A stretch of DNA of 64,000 nucleotides from Trebouxia sp. TZW2008 (taxonomy: Eukaryota > Chlorophyta > Trebouxiophyceae > Trebouxiales > Trebouxiaceae). A model generated the notes under the pieces. The model saw nothing but the letters and a program-made list of their open reading frames with translations. It did no database searches and was not told the DNA's origin. Below are positions 1-10,860 of this stretch, piece after piece. Location: assembly GCA_002118135.1 (NCBI GenBank), contig BDIU01000465.1, positions 1-64,000 of the forward strand. Direction: 5' to 3'. Each line of letters begins with the position of its first letter. Positions within the stretch are counted from its first letter, which is position 1. Made by a program: the position numbers and the translations under genes.

Positions 1-1191
1 TCTGCAAGACAAGGCAGCCTTGCTGAAAGAGTGCTTCAGCATTGAGGTGGATGCAGATGGGCGGTTGACCACTCTGCCTCAGCTGATTGAGGGCCACTGC
101 CCTGACCTGAACCGCCTGCCATCCTTTGTGCTGCAACTTGCACGGGACGTGGATTGGGAGGATGAGAAACAGTGCTTCAAAGGATTGGCGCAGGTACTGT
201 GGGTATCTCAGACTTGATTGATGCAAGATCGGTTCAGAACTGATCAATTGATTGCTTTTGTGCATGCAAGCCTTTGCATGCGGCTTCATGCAAAGATGTC
301 TATGCACCGCTTCAAGGTGTGATGCCTTATTGTGCCTGTTTGTGGTGGTCAAAATGGGCATCTGGAAGCTTTCTCTGCTGAGCCAGGCAAATTCAGCGCT
401 GTGTATCAGCTGACTCTGCATGAAGTCCACCTTCATATGAAGCTGCAATGTGACTGCTCCTGCATGGCGTTTTGCTTGACCCAGGCCAAGCGCAGCCATT
501 TGTATCTGTCAAAACAGTGCCTTCATCAAACTCTCTGCTGCATGCTTTCAGGTGCTGGCAGAGCTGTATCATATTCAACCACCGCTGCTTCCAGAGGACA
601 GCTCAACGTCAAATGCTGCCAGCAGCTCTGTACCTACAGAGCTGTCACCACAGTGTGGTCAGCCTGCAGATCAGTCTACGCCAACACCAACTTTCACAGC
701 TGCGGCTGCTGACTCTCAGCAGGAAAACAGCTTCATCAGCAGACAACAGCTAGACATTAGTGATCAGCAGAGTGCAGTGGCCACTGACAGTGGTTTGTTG
801 GAAGATGCCCTGACCGCGTCTGAAAACGCTGCCACTCCTGGGACTATCCAGGCTCAGGTCTTGACAGCGCCTGCTGCAGGAGCAGAACAGCCGTCGCCTG
901 CTCCTCAGCAGAACCAAACGAAGCCTCTTTGCTCACAAGAGTGGACAACTCAGCATGTAAGTCAGAACAGGTCCACGCCGGCAGCATGCATGATGCATCT
1001 GTCAGCCATATGGAACATTCTGAGTCACTGTCTGTCCATTAGTGATACTCAAGCTGCCAGTTGTGATGTTGCAGGTCATCTTCCCTGCTATGCGCATGTT
1101 TTTGAGGCCTGGTAAGTCGAGAGCGTCAGACGGTAGCGTGGTTGAGCTGACAAGACTAGAAAAGCTGTACAAAATTTTTGAGAGATGCTAA
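1..1191 (+). CDS. MLH1: DNA mismatch repair protein MLH1, 3' part
   Basis: MLH1 pairs with PMS1/PMS2-type partners to form the MutL endonuclease complex of nuclear mismatch repair. Only the C-terminal part is present; the gene enters from the left edge. Three exons join in phase: 1-193, 552-956 and 1075-1191, all with GT-AG introns. The first encodes the conserved C-terminal dimerisation region (YFSIE-like motif, then LPSFVLQLARDVDWEDEKQC). The second starts with LAELYHIQPPLLP and ends with EWTTQH. The last encodes VIFPAMRMFLRPG and ends in the family's hallmark FERC terminus directly before the stop. Between PPLLP and EWTTQH there is an expanded Ser/Thr/Gln/Ala-rich linker of roughly 105 residues that looks lineage-specific. 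Identity is secure from the C-terminal motif order; the 5' part cannot be judged. Confidence 0.95.
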
Positions 1192-1747
1192 ATTTACTTT
1201 GATGCGAGATGCTAGCATTGCTTTGACAGCTAGCTGAAGTATCTCCAAGACTGGCACATGTATTGCATGATTATAGGCTCGTTCAACCTCCTAATGTCAC
1301 TTGACGGTCAGCACATGTCATGTCTACAGCTTGCCTTTGCAGGCAAGTGCCATCGACAAATTGAGTGAGCCTGTGTTCCAAGGTCAGTCATTCAACCGCA
1401 TTAACCCCTGAGGCACGCTTATACATGACAGTCACTGCTCATGTCATATCGGGACTAATATTATTTTCGTCATGTTTGGGGCCTATTCATGTTTGCCCCT
1501 GCTTGCCATCACATCGTTCACAGCCTGACGAGCCTGAAGACATGAATCTGCGATAATTTTTGAGTATCGGACAAATCGCTCAGACTGAGTCTAGCAGCGA
1601 AGTGCATGCTGGGCCAAAGCCCAACATGTCTGCAGCGGCAGGTCGTTGTGAGCTACAAATTCGAGCATGAAGCTTTCAACATCAGCAGCAGCATGTCACA
1701 AAGCAATTCGAGTCCCATGATTGGATCTCGAACCAAATTTGCTTCTG
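1192..1747. other. Intergenic, convergent 3' ends
   Basis: This stretch separates the 3' ends of the MLH1 and LON-domain genes. No convincing exon, RNA gene or repeat was seen. It presumably holds the two 3' untranslated regions. Confidence 0.5.
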
Positions 1748-4700
1748 TCAAGCGGACTTGACATCTGAATCATTGTACAGCAATTCATGAAAGCGACTAT
1801 CATCTGGTAGGCCTTGCAAAATGCCGCCCAAAATGCCCCTTGGGCGTGTTTCCTGAAGCAGTTCAACCTGCTGTTTCAGCCTTCTTGTCAAGGACTCCAT
1901 TCTGAGCCAGCGCCTTCTTAAGGTGGGAGGCACTGGCAAGGCAGCCCCCAACAGAAACGACAGCTCCTGCATAGGACACAGTGATGTTAAGCAGCAAAGC
2001 TTTGCATGAGCTGGGATTTTGTTTACACTGGTCCTCTGTGAGACACATTAATTTCAACCAGCAAAGCTTTGCATGGATTTGAGGGCTGATGCCACTGGTA
2101 CAGCACAGTTTTGCACAAAATTGTACGTAAGCAGTACACTGATTCTGTGCGCCTGTGACAGGGTCATTGGACCTCGCTAGCGAGCATGTCAAATAATATG
2201 AAAGCTTTGCCCTAGAGGGCAGCCCAAGGCCCTGACAAGCCGCCATTGCAAGCCCTGTTTGCTGTCTCAATAGCAGCGACCACCAACCAGGAACATATGT
2301 CATATACTTGAGAGGCAGCTGAGATGCAATGTAACAGCATGAGCTCATAAACGGGGCAGGGCTACTGCTGGTTTTGTCCCACAAAAAATCATGCTTGTCA
2401 TGCAGCATGTGGTAGGATATACCTGACAACCCCGGTCTGCTTATACCTACAGAGGCCCCTGTTATGGCGCATAACTGCAGAGTACTCGTTTCCTTTTGGC
2501 TTTGCTTACCTGAGAGGCCGCTGGGGTCCAGCTTTGGCAAAGTTGGGCCAGAGTGGGAGCAGTGCTCTGGCCGACACTTGTCTCCAGGGTGAAGACGCTG
2601 GCAAATGCAGAAAAAGGGCTTTCAGCGTGGGGACAAAAGCATGCCATACAATGCAGCAAATGCACAACACCTGAGAAGCCGCTGGGGTCCAGTTTTGGCG
2701 AAGTTGGGCGACAGTGGGAGCAGTGCGTTGGCGGGTGCTTGTCTCCAGATTGAAAGCGCTGGCAAAGGCAGAAGAGGCGCCAGCGTCTTCTAGGACCCCT
2801 TCTCGCCACCTGCTTGCTGCATCTTCTGCCTTTTCCCCATCATCTGCAGATTCGTCAGAAAGTCAGCAGTGTAAGTAGCTGCTGCCGCCATCAACATGCA
2901 GCTTTCTTACAATGTGTTTATCCCCATCCTCTGCCAATTTCCACCAACAGCCGGGATGCTGCATCAGACTAGAAAGCAGAGGAGAGGCCAGCATCTTCTA
3001 GCACCCCTAGCATCTACTGGCTTGCTGCATCTTCTGGCTTCTCTCCATCATCTGCACTTTCAGTGACAGCTTAGGTATAACAACAGCTCTTGCCGCCAAT
3101 TGCTTGCGTACACTGCGTATTTTCCATCCAGCATCTGCGGTTTTAATGGGACCTCAACATCAACAGCACCCCTTCCTGCCACCTGCTGGCTGCATCTTCT
3201 GCCTTCTCCCCATCATCTGCAGTCCCAACGCTGAACAGTCAAGGTTGTACAGTCATTGACAGCGTGGTCGCAGCTGCAGTTGAAGCGCTATTGCAAAATT
3301 GCTAGTGCTCAGCAATGGATGTCCAGCAACATCTCGGCCCAAGGCCTAATGAGATGGGCTGTCATGCATAACAACGCCATGCACAAGCTCCCACTTCAAT
3401 ACTGCTGTCCTGTCTGGCAACACATGCACAAGCCTCATCAACACAGCTGACATGCCTGACGACACCGTCCAGAAGCCCTGTTTATACAGCTGTTGTGTTT
3501 GGCAGGGGCAGGCGGAAACCGCCAGGTCAACAGGCTGCTTCATCTTTTTGCCACCCAGCAAGACAGCAGTACGTTGTAGCGTTTCTGCATGATGTTGCTG
3601 GACCCTTACGTGAAAATGGGATAGCGCGGGAACAAGCTGGCCTGGCAAGACAAGACTTGTACCACACGCCTGTCAAGTCTTGCCAGGCCAGCTGGTAAGC
3701 GTGTGCTGGAAAGTGTAAACACAATATGAATACATCATGATTACTATTGTTAGCGCAAGGAAACGTCCAAGGTGCCATTGCCTTGTAAGCCTGAGGTATC
3801 TTAGGCTGCTGCAGCATGTGCACGCCAGCATCATGCAGACTATTGATGTGATTGCCCTGTCTGGCAAGACCATGGACCCCCATCAATATAGCTGCCTTGT
3901 CGGACGAAATCATGCAAAAGCCCAATCCAAACAGCAGCCTGTGCCAGGAACACCGTGCACAAACCCTCTTGATGTGGCTGATGCTTCAGTGTTTCAAAGA
4001 CCCTATCAGGATGGCTGATCTGCATGAGTTCACGCCAAGTAGACACACCATAATTGCCATTGCCCTGTAGGCCTGAGGCTTCTTGGGCTGCTGCAGCATG
4101 TGCACGCCAGCAGATGTTCTATCGATATGATTGCCATGTCTGGCAACACCATGCACATGCTCCATCAGTACAGCTGCTGTGGCCAACAACATCAATCAAT
4201 GTGGCTGTTGCTTCTGGTGTCCAACATGCACAAGACCCTATCAGGATGGCTGTTCTGCATGAGCCAGCACCCAAGGGACGTGCCAAAGGTCCCATTGCCC
4301 TGCAGGCCTGAAGCGTCTTGAGCTGCTGCAGCATGCGCCCTGGCTAGCAGGCTGGCTGCCTGGCTTGCCAATTCTACCACCTCAGGACTGTCAGACAAGA
4401 CAATAGTATTGATGAGGCTGTTGCATGATCATGTGAAATTGTGTGTTCTTTTGTGGGTTGGCAAAAGGGTACGTACCAAAGGTGCCGTTGCCCTGTAGGC
4501 CTGAGGCGTCTTGGGCTGCTGCAGCATGCGCACGGGCTAGCAGGCCAGCTGCCTGGCTTGCCAACTCTACCACTTCAGGGCTATCCAGATCCCGATCCTG
4601 CAGAACACTTGCAATATGTTGATAATGAGGTCTCAAGGATGCGGGCTGGATAGTCAATAATCTCTGCCAGATCTGTTTTGTGCTCAAGGGAGTAGGCTGG

Positions 4701-7614
4701 CTGCCTGGCTTGCCAACTCTGCCACCTCAGGACACTCCAGATCCTGATCCTGCAGGACACTCGCCATATGTTGAGAATGAGGTTTCAAGGATGTAGGCTG
4801 AATAGTCAATGATCTCTGCCAGATCGGCTTTGTGCTCAATGGAGCAGGCTGGCTGCCTGGCTTGCCAACTCTGCCACCTCAAGACACTCCAGATCCCGAT
4901 CCTGCAGGACACTCGCCATATGTTGAGAACGAAAGTTCAAGGATGTAGGCTCGATAGTCAATAATCTGCCAGATCTGCTTTGTGCTCAAGGGAGTAGGCT
5001 GGCTGCCTGGCTTGCCAACTCTGCCACCTCAGGACACTCCAGATCCCGATCCTTCAGGAAACTCGTCATATGTTGATAATGAGGTCTCAAGGATGTGTGC
5101 TGAAAAGTCAATGGTCTCTGCCAGATCTGCTTTTTACTCACGAGACCATGCCGGTTGCCTGACTTGCCAGCTTTGCCACCTCATGACTGTTCAGATTTCA
5201 ATCCTGCACAGTGCTTGCTTGTCAGCGATATGATCTGCCCAACAGGCTACAAATAACATGTTTGGCGATCTGAAAGGCAGCCTTGTTCCCTCCAGGAGTG
5301 TCTACACCTTCATCTTACAAAGCGCTTGCAGGGTGTCAGCTACACTACGTGCTCAACTGTCTACCGGTACGTACTGGTGTTGCGCCTAAGCGAGCAAGTG
5401 AAGGTGATTGTCTAATTGGCTATTTCTGTCATCTCCACACCCATATCCTGCCAGATGCTTTCAGCTACATAAATTCAGCTCTTCTTACTTGTGCGATGCC
5501 CTCAAAACAGGATCTGACAGCCTGATTGGCTAAATCTTCCTTGTCAGACCAAGCAATCTGGATTCTGCACACTGTCTGGTTCCCAGTTTGACCCAATAGA
5601 AGCAAGCACCACTCGCTGGCTGGAGATATTGACAGACACAGGCTCATGATGGGCCAATAGCTTGCGCGACATCAGCATAATAGAGCCTGACAGCAGCACG
5701 CTTTTTACAAGCCTAGCAGCCCTGAGTGCTGCTGTCTACAAGCAGCTCGCTTCTGCAAAGCTGTAAGCAAACAGAATCTCCCAGAGCTTTTCACTTGCAG
5801 CTTGTTTAGAAGCAAGCTGCGTTTGGACAGTGGCAACCATGGCTGCTATGCATGGCACAAGATATCCCTTTGCAGCAGGTGTTCTTTGGCTTGTGTACAC
5901 TCAAGTGGCACTGAACAGCTGAAGCACATAGCTCCAGCAGGCTTGTCAAAAGCACCTGACTACCATATGCACATGCCACATCAACAATCATCTCTAGCTG
6001 CTGCTCTTACAGCAAGGTCAGGATGTCAGGACCTTGAGTAGAAACACTCGATCAAGCAAGAGCATGCAAGCATGGGAGGCTCACATGGATATAGGAGGAC
6101 TCAACAACAGTTAGGCCAAACGACCATCAAGTACAAGAGCACGCTTTCATGGAAGGCTGAGACAGATATAGGAGGGCTCAACAACAGTCAGGCCAAAAGT
6201 GCCAGGCACCACTTTGGCACTGCCCTCTTGCACTAGGAAGCACCTGCCACCTCTGATGGTCACACTGTTGCTGGGATCATCATTTTCGTGCAGCACGCAG
6301 TCAAACATGGCAGTGGCGCCCATCGCCATAAGAGATTCAAGACTCTGAGCATATCATCTAGTACAAAGAAGAGCGTGCAAATTACAGAGGCTCACATAGA
6401 TGTAGGAGGGCTCAATAACAGTCAGGCCAAAAGTGCCAGGCACCACTTTGGCACTGCCCTCTTGCACCAAGAAGCGCCTGCCGCCTCTGATGGTCACACT
6501 GTTGCTGGAGTCATCATCCTGGTGAACCACACGGTCAAACATGGCGGTGATGCCGACTCCATAGCTTGCTAGTGCAAAGCAGCCATTGGTCTGCTGGCAA
6601 CACAGCACGAGGCGCCTGTACCTGGGCTCAAACACCCTGCAAGCACAGCAGATCAGAGGTTGCAGCAGGAGAGCGTGCTTTAAAATGGACAGAGTCAATA
6701 TGTGTTGAAACTGGTAGCACAGTGCCAGATGCGAATACCTGGGCTCAAAGACTCTGCAAGGAAAGAGTTGGTTTATTTGTGGTCTGCTGCACAAGACCTC
6801 AACAAGTACTCAGCAAGACACGCGATACAGGACTTGGGCAAGAGCACACCGTCCAGCCCAAACACTATCTGGGTGAGGCTCACACCAGCCGCTTAACATC
6901 ACAGGTGCGAATGCATGATTTGCACTGTCACCACTCGCACCAGACTTGAGAGCACTCAGCCATACTGCAGTGACCAATTCTTGTACAAACTTTCCACATA
7001 GAACCTAGTGGACACTCATCACTGCATCTTGACTGCAGAGGCACCATTGGGCATGAACTACATACTACAAGGAAAATGTTCTCAGTACTGGAAGCAGTTG
7101 TTCTGTGGAGAAATTGGGTACCTCAGCATCATAAGTTGATTGGGCCAGAGCACACTATCCAGCCCAAACACTGGCAGCTGGGTTGGGGTCTGTAGCAGGG
7201 GAGCCCCAATCTCACCCACCCCAGGCAGCAGCACCATCCCCTCAGGCACAACCCTAGCCGCCTGCCACTGCTGTGCCTGCAACCCTACATCAGGTGGGGG
7301 CTGTTGCCCTTGCCCTGCATCAGACTGGGCCCCAGCTGCTGCCAGGGTACCCAAGCTGCTGACTGGCATTGCATCTGAGGGCGTGCTTTGCCAGTCAGGC
7401 TGAGGCATGGCGCTTTGTGCATTTGCCTGTGCATCAGTTTTAGCCCGCTGGTGAGCTTGTAACTGCTGCTGGGCTGCCGCTTGGTCCTGTACTAACTGCT
7501 GTGGGGATTCTGCAGAGACCACCTGAGAAGGGCTGGTCTGAAGTGCTGCGGGCTGGGAACCTGCATGAGACATCAGTTGCTTGCCTTGATCTTGTGCTAC
7601 CTGCTGTGGAGAGT
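1748..7614 (-). CDS. LON substrate-binding-domain protein
   Basis: This minus-strand gene encodes the PUA-like LON N-terminal domain found in Lon proteases and in LONRF/CRBN-type ubiquitin-ligase subunits. A Gln-rich exon (7122-7614) ends with LPVFGLDSVLWPNQLMMLR. It joins in phase to exon 6396-6636, which begins VFEPRYRRLVLCC and continues through GGRRFLVQEGSAKVVPGTF to EPSYIY. The last exon (1748-1966) encodes LSFLLGAALPVPPTLRRRWL and the family's C-terminal helix, then the stop. The middle exons between 6396 and 1966 are hard to fix because this interval is full of tandem junction copies. A likely one encodes CPEVVELASQAAGLLARAHA near 4530-4610. No AAA or protease domain is visible, so this is not a Lon protease. 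A RING domain would be expected upstream in the LONRF class, but none was recognised. Upstream exons probably extend toward 10.1 kb. Confidence 0.75.
2508..3230. repeat. Tandem and interspersed repeats in LON-gene intron
   Basis: A segment of about 105 bp at 2508-2612 recurs at 2669-2773 (period about 161 bp). On the minus strand both copies read into a CAG|GT donor-like junction, as if copied from an exon end. A second motif, containing TTGCTGCATCTTCTG and CATCATCTGCA, occurs three times (about 2785-2850, 2985-3062 and 3165-3225). Confidence 0.7.
3640..4420. repeat. Imperfect tandem repeats in LON-gene intron
   Basis: Three related blocks of about 250-280 bp contain the shared string GCTGCTGCAGCATGTGCACG or close variants (about 3808, 4088, 4321). 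They also share TGTCTGGCAA and CCTATCAGGATGGCTG. On the minus strand the core resembles the Ala-rich exon at 4530-4610, so these look like decayed copies of that exon and its flanks. Confidence 0.65.
4530..5240. repeat. About 152-bp tandem repeat array, five copies
   Basis: The string GGCTGCCTGGCTTGCCAACT or variants recurs at about 4545, 4695, 4847, 4998 and 5151, giving a regular period of 151-153 bp. Each unit also carries CAGATC and ATGTTGA-AATGAGG-TTCAAGGATG blocks. The period is not a multiple of three, so the array cannot be one continuous coding repeat. On the minus strand the copy at 4540-4690 has the longest open reading and a good GT donor, and is the best candidate for the functional exon. 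Confidence 0.85.
6070..6790. repeat. Decayed copies of the LON core exon
   Basis: The functional LON exon (6396-6636, minus) is followed downstream by a second copy of its 3' part (about 6160-6345; same GGR-FLVQEGSAKVVPGTFGL reading, donor lost). A third short copy (about 6075-6120) covers only the last codons plus donor. Upstream, at about 6690-6760, there is an extra copy of the VFEPRY exon start with its own acceptor. At 6840-6885 a copy of the preceding exon end (VFGLDGVLLPK) is visible. Divergence and broken splice sites mark all but one copy as non-functional. Confidence 0.8.
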
Positions 7615-7939
7615 CTGCAGACACCACTCAAGAGCGACTGGTCTGAAGAGTTGCAGCCTGGCATGCGACATCACTTACAACAGTATAAGAACAGCATTGC
7701 TGTTGCATGCCACAATGTTGGTCGCACAATGGCACAGCGGCAGCCTTGCAGATTGTGCACTGTAAGGAGTGTAGCCTAAAAGATCATTCACAGCAAGCAG
7801 TGTTGCCATGATTATACGCATGCAAGGCTATCTGGCAGGGTTATGGATGCCAAAGTCGGAGTACCTTGTTGCCCTGCCAATGTTGAAGCGCTGCTGGTTG
7901 TAGCAACACTGGGCGTAGCAGTCTGTTCTTGAGCAGATT

Positions 7940-8540
7940 CTCGAGCATGTGTTGGTGGAGGCAATATGCTAGATTCTTGCTCCAAGGGCATGTATACATC
8001 CTCCTTGAGCGTCATCTGCATCAACAGCATCAGCTGTTGTTCTGCTGCTGCATAGCAGCTGCCGTTCTGCTACAGCAAGCAAAGAAGCTTGTGCCATTGA
8101 GCGTAAAGAACCTCTGCCTTTGAGCAGCCTCCTGACCCTGTGTTGGTGGAGGCAATATGCTAGACACTTGCTCCAAGGGCATATATACATCCTCCTTCAG
8201 TGTCATCTGCAGCAGCAGTAGCAGGCGTCAATGTGCTGCTCCAAGTAGGGAAAGATGAGCTTGAAGCATGAAGGACCTCTGGCTTGATGCAGGTTCCTGA
8301 TGCTATGTTGGTGGAGGCAGCATGCTAATTTCTTGCTTGAAAGCCATGCATACATCTTCCTTGAGCTTTATCTGCATCAACAGGATTGTCTGACACTTTG
8401 CTGCTGCAAACAAAGAAGGTTGAGCCACATACATTGTGCCAAACCTCTGACTTTGGGCAGGTTTTAGACCCTATGTTGGCGGAGGCAACAAACTGAACTC
8501 TGCTCCAAAGGCATCTATACATCCTTGCATGCCTTGAACA
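7940..8540. repeat. About 170-bp tandem repeat, four copies
   Basis: The string TGTTGGTGGAGGCA recurs at about 7950, 8140, 8305 and 8475, with a following block of the type CATACATCCTCCTTGAG-TCATCTGCA. On the minus strand the units read LKEDVYMPLEQ-SSILPPPT or decayed versions. The copy at about 7865-8030 is open and ends at a GT donor, so it may be the functional 5' exon of the LON-domain gene. The others carry stops. Confidence 0.8.
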
Positions 8541-8649
8541 AGGGAGACCAGGTCAGCCTTGGTGGTCAATGGTGAAGAATTTGATCTTTTCGGCGATAAA
8601 GAGCTGATGACTGTCAGTACATTGTAATGGCAATCTCAATGTATCTTGA

Positions 8650-9560
8650 GTTTGCCCTACTAAGCAGACAAAGCCTACAGCTTAGCACTGGCAAAGATCA
8701 GGCGTGCACACCCCTTAACGACCAGCTTGGCTTACAACAACTCAAGCGCTACTGAGCAGAAGAAGCCATACAGCTTATCACTGCTGAACATCAGGCATAC
8801 ATAAGACTTGGCTTACACAAGACTTGCCTGCCAAGCAGAAGAAGCTGTACAGCATATCACTTGCAAAAGAAATGGCGTACAAGAGAGGCCAGGTCAAACA
8901 CAGTTTCATGTCAAGCTTGGCTTATATCCATCAAGGGATTACCAAGCACAAGAAGCCGTACAGCTTATCACTCCCAAAGATCAGGCGTGCAAGGGAGGCC
9001 AGGTCAGCCCTGGGGTCCACAGTCAGGCTATTCAGCAGTACAGAGGTGATGGCCATCAACACATCCTGATGACACAACTAGCGCATCAAGAAGAGGCCCT
9101 ACCGAGCAGAAGAAGCCATACAGCTTATCACTGCCAAAAAATCAGACGTGCGAGGGATGCCAGGTCAAGTACAGCTTCATGTCAAGCTTGGCTTACACAA
9201 GACAAGTCAGGTCTCACATAGTTTCATGTCAAACCTGGCCTACTAAAGAACGCCTCAGCAGTAGAGAGCTTATGACCATCAAATGGTACTGGCAATCTTG
9301 GCGTACCAGCAAGATGCCTTACCAAGTAGAAAAAGCCTACAGCTTAGCACTGTCAAACAATGGACATGCAATAGAGGCCGGGCCAAAAATAGCTTCATGT
9401 CAAGCATGACTTACACAAGACAAGTCAGGTCTAACACAGTTTCACGTCAAACTTGACCTAATTAAGGCATGCCTTACCGAGCAGAAGAAGCCATACAGCT
9501 TATCACTGCCAAAGATCAGGCGTGCAAGGGAGGCCAGGTCAGCCCTAGGAGTCCTGTTTT
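8650..9560. repeat. Seven-copy imperfect repeat, candidate exon family
   Basis: The string GAAGCC-TACAGCTTATCACT, followed by AAGATCAGGCGTGCAAGGGA, recurs about seven times (near 8660, 8760, 8840, 8955, 9110, 9325 and 9485). A TTTCATGTCAAGCTTGGCTTA block accompanies several copies. On the minus strand the best copy (about 9475-9550) reads LARLIFGSDKLYGFFCS into a GTAAGG donor. Which copy, if any, is spliced cannot be decided from sequence. Confidence 0.75.
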
Positions 9561-10085
9561 TGGGGGTAGAGGGCATGAGAGTCAACCCCACCACCCCCTG
9601 CATGAAGGATGTCTCCTCCATGAACACTGCTGCTTCTTCCTGCCCACTGCTTACATCTTCTTCAGCTGACTCATCTGCATGAACACCATGCTGTTACAGC
9701 ACTGCATTGACTACGCAAGCTTGCACAGATGTTGGATTTCTGCTTGAGAGGTCGGAGGGCATGAGAGTCATCCCCACCATCTCCTGCATGAAGGATGTTT
9801 CCTCCATGAAGTCTGCTGCCTCTTCCTGCCCACTGCTAACTTCTTCTTCAGCTGACTTATCTGCATGACACACATGCTGTTGCAGCATTGCACTGAGTAT
9901 GCACGCTTGCACAGATCTTGGGTTTCAGCTGGAGGGGTGGAGTTATGCAGGACCACTCTACAGCCCTCTGCTAAAAGGATGTTCCTCCATGAACACTGCT
10001 GCCTCGTCCTGCTCGCTGCTCACTTCTTCTTCAGCTGACTCATCTGCATGTTACACATGCTGTTGCACAACTGCCCTGAGTGAGC
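9560..10085. repeat. About 175-bp tandem repeat, three copies
   Basis: Copies start near 9570, 9755 and 9930. Each holds AAGGATGT-TCCTCCATGAA, a CCTGCCCACTGCT-like block and TTCTTCTTCAGCTGACTCATCTGCATG. On the minus strand they read MEETSFMQ-VVG-TLMPS after an acidic stretch. They look like duplicated candidate exons of the gene ending at 1748, or of an unrecognised gene. Confidence 0.75.
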
Positions 10086-10560
10086 ACATTTGCACAAATC
10101 TAGTGCTCCCTTACTCCTTCCCAACTCAGTCTTCTGCGTTGGCACAGACCTTTTTGGGCAGGGTTGTTTGAAGGCGCTTCCTTGCTTCTATATGCACTTG
10201 GCAGGGTCACGGGACCTCACTAGCATACCTGTCACTGCTGACAATGATGATGATGATGGCTCCTCTGCATGATACACAAGCTATTGCGGCATTACGTGTG
10301 TTGCATTCGCCTGTATAGATACGGGCCTCTGGGCTTATGATGACCTGATTCACAGCCGCGTTTAAGAACTACGTGTCGTTTAAGAAGTGCTACATTTTCC
10401 TGGTCAATTGTTGTCGCTGCTGGGGTCTCTGCATGTCAATGCACACAGGCCTGACCCAAAACTAGAAGGCATTACCCTGCTCATCTGGCAAATCCGCCAC
10501 TAACTCTCTCTCAATGCAGGCAAAGGGTTCACGCATGTCTCTTCATTTAACAAACGTCAA
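10086..10560. other. Unassigned, no gene recognised
   Basis: No exon with a recognisable product or clear splice pair was seen. A short GAT microsatellite (about 10243-10258) is present. This interval probably holds the boundary between the FIST-like gene upstream on the minus strand and the LON-domain gene. Confidence 0.4.
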
Positions 10561-10567
10561 AAAGCCT

Positions 10568-10860
10568 TACCTAGCTCGCTTAAAGTGAGACCTTCAGCTT
10601 CCGCAGCATCAACGGCCAAAGGAGCAGCCAATTCATCTGCAGCATTTGGTGCAGCCAAGAAGTCTCATGCGTTCCTGAATGACTTTTCCAACATGGCATC
10701 ACAATCATCAATAGCAGGAAGCCTTACCTAGCTTGTCTAAAGTGAGGTTCTCAGCTTCGGCAGCAGCAACTGCCAAAGGAGCAGCCAAGTCATCTGCAGC
10801 ATTTGCTTCTTCAAGAATGGACCCTGCCTCTGATCTGAAGACCTCTAGCTGCCTCTTGGC
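10568..10860. repeat. Duplicated exon 3' end with donor (FIST-like gene)
   Basis: The minus-strand exon end reading LAAPLAVAAAEAENLTLDKL plus its GTAAGG donor (about 10730-10800) is repeated downstream at about 10570-10640 (LAAPLAVDAAEAEGLTLSEL, donor also intact). Confidence 0.75.

Noticed and set aside
1863..2540. 225-codon minus-strand open frame
   Set aside because: It overlaps the LON last exon in another frame and has no recognisable domains; chance frame in a repeat-rich intron.
6566..6949. 127-codon plus-strand open frame
   Set aside because: Antisense shadow of the LON exons and their copies.
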